Shown piece by piece: positions 34,520 through 44,266 of a stretch of DNA of 64,000 nt (position 1 is its first letter; every line of letters begins with the position of its first letter). Position numbers and translations under genes: made by a program. This DNA comes from Diphasiastrum complanatum (taxonomy: Eukaryota; Streptophyta; Lycopodiopsida; Lycopodiales; Lycopodiaceae), in contig CM055092.1 in the NCBI GenBank assembly GCA_029204225.1, positions 27,758,320 to 27,822,319 of the forward strand, read 5' to 3'. The notes beneath the pieces are model-generated. The model saw only the letters and a list, made by a program, of their open reading frames with translations, did no database searches and was not told the DNA's origin.

Positions 34520-37500
34520 GCGATTCTGGTTCGCGAATCGCGACCAGCGAATCGCGATTCGCTGCAACTATGCTTAGTTTATATCATTTCAAAAGCATAA
34601 AAGCAAGGAAATGAAGGATTTGCCACCGTTAAAAAAAAATTTTAAAAAAAATGTGCGCCCACCCCGGATGCGCCCACCCCCGGACGCACCCGGGTGCGCC
34701 CGGGCGAGGACGTGCGCGCCCAGATGCGCGTCCGCGCCCGAGGTCCCCTACCTTAGGTTTACTGTACCTTTGAACCATAGTTGCAGCGAATTGCGATTTG
34801 CGAACCGCGATTCTGCGAATCGTGATTCGAACCCAGAATCGTTAAAAAAAAAAAATTATTAGTTTTGTTTTTTTGGAAAAATAGCTTATGGCTGAAATTG
34901 TTTTAGGGGAGCAATGGTCAAACCAGTGTTTTGCCTCCCAGTAGTGCAGTAGATAGGGCACAAACATATCTTATTTTCAGTAGCTATTTGGTTGTTATTT
35001 GCTTTGGTTCTTAGTAAATGTTAATGCTACAGTTTGGGCTAAATATTGGGCCCTTGGGTTCTCTGCCTCTGTCCCACTGGAACCATCTGTGATGGTAACG
35101 AACATGCTAGAGGTTAGTTTTGAGTTTTTATCCTTGACAGAACCCAACATGGATTAATGCACCTAAATTGGACCATCTTGCACCCGAACAGTCGGCAAAC
35201 TACACAGTAATATTGCTCTTGATCAGAGCTTTCATCTAATACCCATATTGCCCAAAAGAAAATAAAAAAAAAAAAAAAAACGATACTGTACGATTCCGGT
35301 ATTTTTCTGAATCGCGATTCGGACCGCGATTCAGAATCGCATTGCATCTATGCTTTGAACTTTTGTAAGATTAGAATATTTCAATATTGATAGGATGATT
35401 GCATGGCTTGTTACGACTCGTGTTTAGCAAAAGATTAGATCTTGCAAGATTAAAATTGCAATTTTTTTCTATTTTTGTGCATAGTCTATGTCAAACATAG
35501 ACACAACTGTGTCATGCACTGTCATAGGGACGCTCTAGCCTCTGATTGGTGTAGAATGTGGGCTACAAACATCTAGTTGGGAGAATCTACATGACTTTTG
35601 TCATATTTTGACAAAAATTGTCATGAAATTGCGGTTTTAAAAAAATTCCTTGTATGGCAACAGCAACTCATCTGCGAATCCAATAGGGCTTTTTGCATCT
35701 CCTACATTGACAAAGTGAAGTTTTAAAAATATTTGAGCCCTATTTATCTACCATTGCATGACCTGCAATGAACTAATGAGTGACAGATAAAAATATTTGA
35801 TATTGATAGAAAAAAACCAACAATTTCTAGTTATAATGGTGAAAATACAGTTATTTTTAGCAATTTCACTTTACACAATTATTAACATTGCAATCTTTGA
35901 TAAATTGGTAATCAGGAAATCCATATTTTAGGTAGAAAACAAAATAGTGCTGAATTTCAGAAACATTGTGGCCAATTTTAGCTAAATTGGCTATTGTACC
36001 GTTTTCGGCTATGTTTTTCAAAAAACAATTGCTAGGGAAAAGCAAGAGAAACTACTTTTTATCACCATTTACTCAATATAGGTTGACTGACGGTTTGGGT
36101 GCTGCAGTTCATTTCTGGGCACCTACTTTCAAATGGGGAATAACCATTGCCAATATAGCTGACTTTGCTAAACCTCCAGAAAAGCTTTCATATCCTCAGC
36201 AAATTGGTAAGTAGTGATTTGCAATTTGGATGACTTAAGGTTTATTATATTATTCATCTTCATTGCACTCCCCTGAAAAAGGAGATATACGGGCTCAACG
36301 TTGACATCTACAACATACAGATATTCTGGAAGAATGAGAAGAAAGTGGTGTGCTGCTGTATGCCTTTTCGTTTCCTCTTTTGATCTGACGCTTGTTTGTC
36401 TTCTATATTAGTTATTGGGTTTTTGACGTGACATTTTGAAAACAGCTGTAACTGCAACAGGCATCATCTGGTCACGTTACAGCACTGTCATTAGACCGGT
36501 ACATTCCAGTATCCATTCTGTCCATATAAAGTCTTTGGATTTGTTCCATAATTTGTGCTCAAAGTATGCTAAGTAGGTTTTTGCCAATTATATAACTTGC
36601 TAATCGCACCTGTGTTGAGCATCTTCTTTGGATGTTTTTTTACAATCATTCTGTTCACATTGCTTCATTTGTTTAAAGAAAATTGAGATTGCGGTTTGCA
36701 ATGAGTTCTCCAATAGAATGAGTGATGCAGATTATTTGATAAGTCGTTCAAGAGATTGTGATAAACTCCTTTAAGAATAAAGACAAGATGTTCATACTAT
36801 TTATTCATGGTCAGTGGCGAATCAGCAAAGTTTGAACTCAACCATATAAAAGAGCACAAATGCCAAGTATGCACGCGAAGTAGTGAAAATCATAAAGCCA
36901 CTTTGGGGAATGAAACAGAGCATGCAAGCTCCTGGCTATGATATATTTGAAGAGTACAAGGACTCAAAATTTAAGGAATATAAGGCTACATCCAGAGTTA
37001 TTTATGCTGCAACTTCTTGTTCGCTGAACATATTAACAGGACAGTGCAAAAGCTTCCTTGTTATACTTCGTATATATGGACGATTGTGAAGTTTGTACCT
37101 GACAAGTTTGAAACTAGACGAGCACCATTAAAGATAGTTGTTAGTGCCAATGGTTCAATATCGAACTTACCTCCTTGACCTTTCCTTTTTCCTTAGAATG
37201 GTATTCGAGATTATTAGTTTATTCTTGGGGTAATTTGGATAAAGAAACTTCTTCAAATATTATTGTTTGATCATTTTTGCAGTGCTCACAGGCTGATTGC
37301 ATAAGATTGAAGACTCCTTCTCATTGACTGGCTTTTAATTGACCAAGGAGGAAGTTCTGAAAAGGGCTTATATTCAGGGCATTATTTTGGAAAGCTAGCG
37401 TCTTGTTAAAGTTGAATTGATAAGCTAAGGATCCATGCTAAGACATTTCCTCATATTTGTCTAAACTTCGCTTGATCTGAATTATAGAAACTCTTTTTTG

Positions 37501-40500
37501 AATCTTTGAACCTCGACTCGAAGCCCTTAGATCTGAATATTCTGGAGTCCTATGTAATCAACTGATTGTAACTTTTCAGCGCTACTGTTTGGATGAAGAT
37601 GTGAGCAACTTCTTCTGGAGGGGTAGCAAACATTATTATAAGCAAAAAACTGGACAGACCTAAATCTTAAAATATCCACATAATTTGGCTCCCATGATGG
37701 TAGAAAATGTTATGGCCTTGTAACGGACCAAACATCACCCTGTAAGGACTGGTTGCTCAGAGAGTCATAGGACTAATGGGAATGGTTATGACCTCTAACC
37801 AAACAAGGCACTCCACATTAGCATAGGTTGGGTGTGTTGTTAATTAACCCGGTGTACGCTTGATATTTTAGCGAGTTGGGACTATAACTACTGTCAAGCA
37901 ACTAACCATCATGTTCATAGTTTGGACTAGACCAAGGCTAGTCAGCACCAAGTGCAGGTGATCCAATGATCACCGAGGCACGTTGGGGCACGCGGGTGGT
38001 TTTCAGGAGTCACTACACCTTGCAATCAAGCCGAGACACGACATGTTGGTTGATGATGATTTGGCCAACCATTGATGTACTGTGGCCTAGGATTGGAAGG
38101 GTAGGTAGATGGCTTAAAAGGGTAACCTATGAATGGGAGGAGGTTGACTTTACACATCGGCTAGTTTGGAGATAAAAGCTTAGAGCTCAAGGTTTGTAAC
38201 ATTTGGTACTAGAGCCTAGGCTTTAAAGAGAAATTTCTCCCTTACTAGAGAGAGAATGCTATGAAGGGTTGGAGAGGGTGCCACATGTCCCTTTAAGTGC
38301 AAAAGTGGAATATGTGTATGAGGGTGCACTTTTGGTCAAAAAAGAGAATCCCAGGTTGTGGAATCACACCTTTTCAGGTAATTTTCTAGCAGGTAGATGG
38401 AGATTCCACCATTGAGGTTGGAGATCACAGGGTAATCGCTACATACAGGCGAGCATCTTTTGCAAAAGGAGGTCTTGGAGTGTGAATGTAGGAGTTGGTT
38501 GCCACTATTGAGTGGAGTGCAGCATGCAATCATAAGGATAGGAAGAGGGGAGATGCCATTGTGTTTTGGATGCAGTCCATCTTAGTTCGTTGTGGAGAAG
38601 AAAGGGGTTCAGCAAGACAGCAAAATTGGCTACCATCTTTGGTGGTGCACTTTTGCAGCAGCAAACACCCTTTCGTTTTAGGCTGAGGTGTTCCTCTATA
38701 TCTCTTTGTTGGAGGGTTAGTAAAGTTTCTTGCAAAAGCTCTCTCTTCGGGCAATAATTTTTTAGAACAACCAGCTCCATTTGAGAAATCCAGCTAAGAG
38801 TTTTTTAGTTGTTTAGGCCAAAGAAAGGTATCTAAACATCCATAGGGGTGATGATTTGGACCCTTGTGCACAGCATCTGCATATGGATAAGACAATTGAG
38901 CTAGTAAGTAGACATTTCTTCTGGCCACATATGCGACAAGTTGTAAGAGAGTATGTCCAATGTGGCAGCGCTTGTCAAGTTAATAGGGCTGAGTGGGTGA
39001 GGCCACTGGGTTTACCTTGTTCACTTGAAATACCCTATGGCAGATGGAAGAGCAGCTGAATGGGCTCGAAATACCCTATGGCAGATGGAAGAGCAGCTGA
39101 ATGGGCTTTACTACAGGACTGCCAAGAGCAGAAACTTAGTTGGATTCAATACTGCTAGTTTAAGATGATTGATTGACTATGATGACTCATTTTAGTGGGA
39201 CCAAGAAAATGATGATAACTCTGCAACTTGTTGAATTGTTCATTGAACATATAGCGAGTTTGCATGGAGTTTCAGAAACAATTTTACCAGGTTAGGAACA
39301 AAATTGTGGATGAGCCGTAGTGAGCACCCACAGACTGTCGAGCAGGCAGAGAGTGAAGCAAATCCTAGAATCATGTAGATATGCTGCAGGCATATGTTAA
39401 TTAAATGTAGTAACTAGGTTAAGTATCTACACCTAGTAGAGTCTGCGTTTAATGATAAGAAGCATATGTCCATCAGAATGCGCTTGCTTGAGCTTGATTA
39501 TGGTTCTTGGCTAGTGAGCCCAGCTACCATTGATATTCCCCAAAAAGTACCTTGCGCTGTAGAGTTCTTGACTCGGATGTTGGATATGGTAGAATTAGCA
39601 CGACAAAATCTTCTCAAGGTCTAGCAGAATGGGAAGTTATGCTCATGATATCCGTGCTTATGAGAATTTTAAGGAAGTTGATATGGTTTCCAGAAGGGAT
39701 TGTTGAGCACATAGTCATCACTACTTGCATGAGCAGTTTGGACCAAAACCAGGGTGAGTTGACACCATGTCAAGGTGGCCTAATGATCACCGAGGCATGA
39801 TGGGGCAAGGGGGTTGTTGTCAGTTGTTATTACACCTTTTGGTTAGGTTGAATGGTATTATGCATAGTGGGAGTGATGACAAGAGTCGTTTCCTCAAATT
39901 ACAAGCCATCAGATAATCTTAGTTCTGTTAATATGAGAGTCAAAATGGATGCTGGTATGCAGGGAAAAATGGCTCTACATGTGCTTTGTAATTTAGCCCC
40001 CAAAAACAGCAATTTATGGGGGCTTCTCTCTAAAGCCTAAAAGAGCATTTACTGATTGAAAAAAACACGTCTTTGGACCCCAACTTGGGGCCAGATGGAC
40101 CGCTGGGACCCCAAGCCAAGGCCAACATACATTGTAGTACCCATATTTCTCTCACTACAAAAATAATTTGCCTCCATTGCTGCTAAAGCCTCCTTTGTCC
40201 TCTTCCCTTTTGGTTTTTGGTTGGACCTTGTCGGTGCACCAAGGATTGAACAGGATTGCACGTGAAATGTTTTGGGCCATTCCAAAGCCAATGAAGCATC
40301 AGAGTGAAAATAAGTCGCTCCTTTGCAAGTTACTTGTGTTGTTCAGATCTGATCCTGTTTTTACTAGTTAGAATCACATGCTTAGTACTCTATAGTATAT
40401 CCAGTGCAAGGTGGAAGCAACGGTCATAGTACTAGCTACTCATTTAATAATCCTGAAGCACCTCATGTCTAATGTCCTCATAAAGTTTGAAGCGTTTGGC

Positions 40501-41117
40501 CATTGAACTTAGAAACAATTCATATAGGTAGAGGGAGGCTTCTTGTTTCCTTATCCAATTTCCAAAACATGAAAGGTCACTTTCTGGAAAGGATGAGCAA
40601 CATAAAGCTTGGTTTGACTGGCAGGTTTTATCTGATGCACCATGTGGGATCCCATTTGATGATACTTAGATCAAAAGCATCAATTGTAGTAAGTTTCAGC
40701 TCTTTAACGAGAGCTTAAATTTCCAGTTCACACTAATAGCTTGCTTTGTATTGTGTTGCAGCGAAATTGGAATTTATTCACTGTCAACGTTTTTATGGGT
40801 GGAACAGGCATCTATCAACTTTCTCGAAAGATTAAGTATGTGGGTCTTGTGCATTTCTGCTACTTTCCTAGTTGTAGGGGCTCACCAGTTTGAGCTTTGA
40901 GCCGGCTAAGAGATCTGTATAGTTTTTACAATGGGTTTATAGAATGAACCCAAAGTAACGAATTCTCAGCTGAATTTGATAGCTTCTATATAGTCAGAAG
41001 CTGATGATGTGTTTTACTGGAGAGAGGATATGGCTTTCCGTTGTGACATGAATATTTGTTTCTTGCAGGCACGATTATTTTGAAGATAAAGCTGTTGAGA
41101 CTGCCAAAGAAGTTTGA
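30505..41117 (+). CDS. Mitochondrial pyruvate carrier subunit (MPC2-like), five exons
   Basis: The exons are 30505-30559, 36108-36206, 36446-36498, 40762-40835 and 41069-41117, all with GT-AG borders and consistent phase, giving 109 residues. The first ATG is followed by MASAALKAFWNHPAGPKT. Exon 2 gives the family core HFWAPTFKWGITIANIADF and PPEKLSYPQQI. Exon 3 gives AVTATGIIWSRYSTVIRP, exon 4 NWNLFTVNVFMGGTGIYQLS and exon 5 HDYFEDKAVETAKEV. The length matches plant MPC proteins (about 110). In the family this small inner-membrane protein pairs with a second MPC subunit to import pyruvate into mitochondria. It has short hydrophobic helices and an amphipathic N-terminus. Introns 1 and 3 are 5.5 and 4.3 kb and full of transposon relics. 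All splice sites and codons look intact, so the gene is probably functional. The donor of intron 1 (A/GTTAAG) is somewhat weak. Confidence 0.95.
31539..31751 (-). pseudogene. Possible Copia RT scrap in intron 1
   Basis: The minus-strand frame contains STLAFIHVDDDIFIVAASLA, which resembles the YVDD catalytic block of Copia RT with Tyr replaced by His. No other RT block is visible, so this may be chance. Confidence 0.3.
32977..33502 (+). repeat. Probable solo or truncated LTR in intron 1
   Basis: It begins TGTTACGTCCCTAG, a Gypsy-like LTR start. It is followed at 33503-33515 by TGGTACCAGAGTC, two or three bases from an initiator-Met primer site. The right end does not finish in CA, perhaps through mutation. 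No internal region follows beyond about 200 bases. Confidence 0.5.
33743..33750. repeat. 8-bp target duplication, left of MITE-1
   Basis: CTTAGTTT is repeated exactly at 34573-34580, right after MITE-1. Eight-base duplications are typical of hAT transposition. Confidence 0.85.
33751..34572 (+). mobile_element. MITE-1, hAT-like nonautonomous DNA transposon (822 bp)
   Basis: The ends are CATAGTTGCAGCG and CGCTGCAACTATG, perfect 13-bp inverted repeats, flanked by the duplication CTTAGTTT. Inside each end are several copies of GAATCGCGATTC-like palindromes, then long T runs. The middle matches MITE-2 in inverted orientation. A GC-rich array (34046-34147) is present here but not in MITE-2. There is no transposase, so mobility would depend on a partner elsewhere. 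Confidence 0.9.
34046..34147. repeat. GC-rich tandem hairpin array inside MITE-1
   Basis: Two 34-bp units (34080-34113 and 34114-34147), each starting GTTTC and ending CGAACCCCC, follow a more diverged unit. Each contains a G5-6...C5-6 palindrome, for example GGGGGGCGTTGCCCCCC at 34054-34070. The composition contrasts with the AT-rich surroundings. Confidence 0.85.
34581..34767. other. GC-rich patch between the two MITEs
   Basis: Positions 34650-34745 are dominated by GTGCGCCC/GGGCGCAC words preceded by A/T runs. It may be the end of another broken element. No gene is seen. Confidence 0.4.
34776..35352 (-). mobile_element. MITE-2, inverted relative of MITE-1 (577 bp)
   Basis: It starts CATAGTTGCAGCG and ends GCATCTATG, with exact 8-bp duplications CTTTGAAC at 34768-34775 and 35353-35360. 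Its interior aligns with the reverse of MITE-1, including GGCAATATGGGTAT near one end and the CAGTAGCTATT region near the other. The termini again carry several GAATCGCGATTC-type palindromes. The right inverted repeat has several mismatches. Confidence 0.88.
36207..36445 (+). other. Intron 2 of the pyruvate carrier gene
   Basis: This short 239-base intron (GTAAG...AACAG) separates exons 2 and 3. No repeat is visible. Confidence 0.85.
37719..38201 (+). repeat. 5' LTR of a Gypsy element in intron 3
   Basis: TGTAACGGACC at the left and TTTGTAACA at the right give TG...CA ends. Two bases later lies TGGTACTAGAGCC (38204-38216), a worn initiator-Met primer site. About 100 bases (37922-38015) recur at 39735-39840, sharing AATGATCACCGAGGCA, as expected for paired LTRs. 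Confidence 0.65.
38850..39640 (+). pseudogene. Ty3/Gypsy integrase, broken
   Basis: The zinc-binding H2C2 region reads HLHMDKTIELVSRHFFWPHM and YVQCGSACQVNRAEWVRP. Core-like sequence follows: FSGTKKMMITLQLVELFIEH and IASLHGVSETILPG. Later come AFNDKKHMSIRMRLLELDYG and VPCAVEFLTRMLDMVELARQ. Stops and frameshifts separate them. A 41-bp tandem duplication sits at 39027-39108. Confidence 0.82.
39027..39108. repeat. 41-bp tandem duplication in Gypsy integrase relic
   Basis: Units 39027-39067 and 39068-39108 both start GAAATACCCTATGGCAG and differ only at the last base. The near identity points to a recent replication-slippage duplication within old sequence. Confidence 0.95.
39700..39840 (+). repeat. 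3' LTR fragment of the intron-3 Gypsy element
   Basis: It aligns with about 100 bases of the LTR at 37.9 kb (GTTTGGAC..., TAATGATCACCGAGGCA, TTACACCTT) and is then lost. This repeat bounds the integrase relic on the right. Confidence 0.6.
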
Positions 41118-42396
41118 CTCCATAAAAAAGAAAGGTTCAACAGCATCTTGGACTTCCCTCTTGTATCGCACACAAATAACTCAAGGCACTGAGGTGTGAT
41201 CAATCCAGAGCACATCAAAATCACAAAAATTTCAATCTACTGCAATGGATTCTTGCATGACTCTGCTATCTGCACCAGAGCATGCCTATTCAACGTAAAG
41301 TGCTTCTTAGTACTTTCCATGGACTGAAGCTAAAGCTCAAGATGGTTGAGCATGGAGCTAGACAGTCCACCTGTGGCCCATTTAATATTTCTTCTGTAGG
41401 GAAGACTTATGTTTGGAGAATATATTAAAATTGGAACTAACCTGCAAACACGACAATCTTGGGTTTTCCTCGCACTTAATGTTTGTGCATTACTGATCGT
41501 GTCAAGCCTTTGAAGTATGGTCCAACTTTCACAAATTTTTGCATTTGGAATTTGAAAGTTTGTGTGCTTTGAAATTGCTTTCGACGTCTAGGTATCTGGA
41601 ACGCATACTGTTGATGCCATTCATGTTTATACATTAGGTTTTCACTTGAAAAAGAAGGTATTATTGATGCCATTCGTATTTATACATTAGATTTTCATTT
41701 AAAAAATAAGGTATTATTGAATTTTGTATATCGAATCTGACAGTTTATATGATTGGGTATTGCTTTGGACACGTAGAAAACTGATACACATGATGTTGTT
41801 TCCATTCTTATATGTACGCTAGGTTTTTTTTTGAGAAGGAATGTATTATTTGGTTCAAAAGCAGTCTGTATTTGCATTTTCATAAAAATGATTGGTCAAG
41901 CACCTGTAAACAATGTATGGTGTGCGTCAATTGGACTCAAATCTACCAAACATTGGAAAAGTGTGGATCGCTTGGTGGAATATACAGAAGACTTTGAAAG
42001 AAGTAAAAATCTTCTATAGGTATATGAATGTTTATCAAGCGAGCCACTGGTGAAGGAAGAACAACATGAGCAGGAGGGTGCCATTCTTGTTAGCTTGTGT
42101 ATTATGTGCGACCTTGGGCAAAGTAGACTTGGATTACATCATTGGCCAACGTGATGTTCCTTCGTTGATCTTGCTTGAAGATTTGCTCAAGCACTGGATT
42201 GCAATTGCTCTTAGGATGCCATGTGCAGCCTACACCAGAACAAGATATTATGGCATACACACATAAGCAAAGTGATTGTAATTTCTTCCCAGTAGTTTAT
42301 TACAATAAAAAACAACACTCACTTCACCCAACTTGTAACAAAAGAACTAGTAGTAGACAATCTATCACTAAGCATTCTCTCTATGTCTATTTTGCA

Positions 42397-42400
<4 letters not shown>
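41118..42400. other. 3' flank of the pyruvate carrier gene
   Basis: The 3' UTR probably occupies the first few hundred bases, but no canonical AATAAA is evident. A 53-bp tandem repeat lies at 41613-41718. Frames at 41812-42266 show no domain. Confidence 0.5.
41613..41718. repeat. 53-bp tandem repeat, two units
   Basis: Units 41613-41665 and 41666-41718 both begin GATGCCATTC and end AAGGTATTATT, with a handful of mismatches. A more diverged third copy may start near 41791. Confidence 0.88.

Positions 42401-42477
<77 letters not shown>
42401..42477. repeat. (TC)n microsatellite
   Basis: This is an uninterrupted TC tract of about 77 bases, the longest in the window. It lies just left of the CACTA relic. 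Confidence 0.97.
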
Positions 42478-42480
<3 letters not shown>

Positions 42481-42512
42481 AATCATGTGTGGCAATTTAT
42501 TTTTTGAATGGT

Positions 42513-42553
42513 AGGTATAGATGCTGGATTAATGCCTCATTGAGCTTGCTCAA
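42513..42553. repeat. 38-bp module shared with 11.65 kb
   Basis: It carries TAGATGCTGGATTA followed by ATTGAGCTTGCTCAAT, as at 11651-11690. It lies about 150 bases left of the CACTA reading frames. Confidence 0.6.
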
Positions 42554-42705
42554 TTATAGATTTGAGGGAAAGCATTTGATTTGAAATGAATCCAAAGTGA
42601 TTTCCATATAGAACTCAAGATAAACTTAGAAAATGCAAAAATTTATAAAGATGCAATAATTATCTAAACTATTATTTTATCACAAAAATGGTTGTAACAT
42701 ATAAT

Positions 42706-42933
42706 TTATTCATCATCACAAGATTCAAAGTCATCAGCCAATACATCTTGCAACTCATCTCCACTTAGATAAATTTCATCATCACTATAGGAATCAGACC
42801 CTCTCTCAATATTGTCGTTTGTGTTAGAATCAACAAATTCAATAATAGTATTTTCAACAATATTTAAGGAACTTGGAAATATTTCTATATCCTCATCAAC
42901 CATGTTTGTGTTGTCAACATTCAAGTCCTCCAT
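42706..42933 (-). pseudogene. Acidic C-terminal tail of the CACTA-encoded protein
   Basis: The 76-codon frame is rich in Asp, Glu and Ser (MEDLNVDNTNMVDEDIEIFP, then DSYSDDEIYLSGDELQDVLA). Acidic tails often follow DUF4216 in these elements. Alone it has no diagnostic motif. Confidence 0.55.
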
Positions 42934-42979
42934 TTCATTCTCAATGTAAGTATTTTCAAATACATGTCTTGCGTGTGGC

Positions 42980-43640
42980 TTAACTTGAACAACATACCAC
43001 CATTTGTTGTTTAGTCGATTAGAAATGAACGTAAAAACTCATGTGACACACCTCTTCACAATGACAAGGCCAATGTGTCTGAAAAATCCATGCTTAATGT
43101 CTTGGTTGAATCGATAGCAAAAAATCCACTACGATCTCTTTTCACGGTTGCATTTGACCCTTAATAATTGATTTTGAACCATTTCACATCAAACAAAAAA
43201 TATTTAACATTTTCACTGAAACACACTTCATATATATCTTGAATAGTTCATACATACTCAAGCTATCCAAAGATTGGACTTTGGTCTCGTGCACTACTCC
43301 GACTTTCTTGATTAAAAGATGCCATCACACCACAATCATAAGTTCGTCATTTCATATCAACTCATTCAACGCGGTAATTGACGACCATATGCCCACATTG
43401 TACTATACTTTTGATACTGCCACATATTGATTGTAGTGTGTCAACCATCCATTCTATGGTGCATTGCTTGGGAAATGGCTCAGCATCACATGAAGGTGCA
43501 GCTTGACCCCTACGCCTAATATGTCGATGTCCCAATGCTATTTTTTTCTTCTCTTGTTCGTATAATTCCAACCACTTATCCATCACTCCATAATTATAGA
43601 GCATGAAAGTAGAAATTTTTTCTCTAAGAGAAGGTGCCAT
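42980..43640 (-). pseudogene. CACTA DUF4216 region, broken
   Basis: Segments include TYDCGVMASFNQESRSSARD and YVWTIQDIYEVCFSENVKYF, followed by LFDVKWFKI. They match the DUF4216 pattern (DxGVxVxAS...YYGxLxDIIE...LFKCxWxD), with stops between. The region right of it (43362-43640) has a 92-codon frame rich in Lys and Arg. Confidence 0.75.
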
Positions 43641-43660
43641 TTTCTTAGGAGCACCTATAC

Positions 43661-44111
43661 CTAGGGTTTTTCGCCTTTTACCTCATTTATCTCCTCATCA
43701 TTCCATAGTCGTGGAGTAGACAGATGTATTTGAAGCAAAAATTCAGTGACATAAGTAAGAGATTCTTGCATTAACCACCCCTCGTCCATGCTTCCCTCTG
43801 GTCTTGCCTTTCGACGCACAAAATCTCTCAAAACTTTCATACATCTCTCCAAAAAAAGCATCCACCTATAAACATTTATTGCATGATGAGAGCAGTGTTC
43901 AATGACATAGAAAAAAATTGATGCTAAATCTATTGAAGCCATAAAAGCCAAAATCATATGTTTTGTACCTTGAGTGCAAAGGACCAGCAATACCAATTTC
44001 TTGGACCAAGTGCACATGTAGATGCACTTGTATGTCCAAGATGGAGGTTGGAAAATCTCTCTCAAGCATACACACAGCCTCCATTATATCTTCATGTTTT
44101 TTTTTCCACAT
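43661..44111 (-). pseudogene. CACTA DUF4218 region, broken
   Basis: The frame includes NVYRWMLFLERCMKVLRDFV and RRKARPEGSMDEGWLMQESL. These are the DUF4218 signature (YRWMYPFERxxxxLKxxVRNxARPEGSIAEGY). The upstream half is in another frame (KKHEDIMEAVCMLERDFPTS). A role in transposition is inferred from family context. Confidence 0.88.
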
Positions 44112-44266
44112 CTATCTCATGAATCTCCTTGTCACACATCCATCTACATCATATATGTAGTATATGATCATCATATGACTTTATCAAACTTGTATGTAAA
44201 AGAAATATGAAATAGCATAAAACGTGAATGAAAGAAATGTAAGTACCTGACAATGGATGCTAACTT

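Larger units (their letters stand above)
30560..36107 (+). other. Intron 1 of the pyruvate carrier gene
   Basis: This 5548-base intron splits codon 19 after its first base. It carries an LTR relic (32977-33502), two inverted hAT-like MITEs (33751-34572 and 34776-35352) and a GC-rich patch between them. A weak reverse-transcriptase-like frame lies on the minus strand at 31620-31690 (AFIHVDDDIFIVAA). The rest is unrecognised. Confidence 0.85.
36499..40761 (+). other. Intron 3 of the pyruvate carrier gene
   Basis: The 4263-base intron contains a truncated Gypsy element (about 37.72-39.84 kb). An open frame at 36883-37089 has no recognised domain. The minus-strand frame at 40049-40291 is likewise unrecognised. 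Confidence 0.8.

Noticed and set aside
34611-34862. Pro/Arg-rich 83-codon frame between the MITEs
   Set aside because: Produced by GC-rich low-complexity sequence; no homology signal.
33751-35352. Repeated GAATCGCGATTC words resembling a CRISPR array
   Set aside because: The words lie within transposon ends, without regular unique spacers, in a plant intron.
40049-40291. 80-codon minus-strand frame in MPC intron 3
   Set aside because: No motif; inside an intron with retroelement debris.
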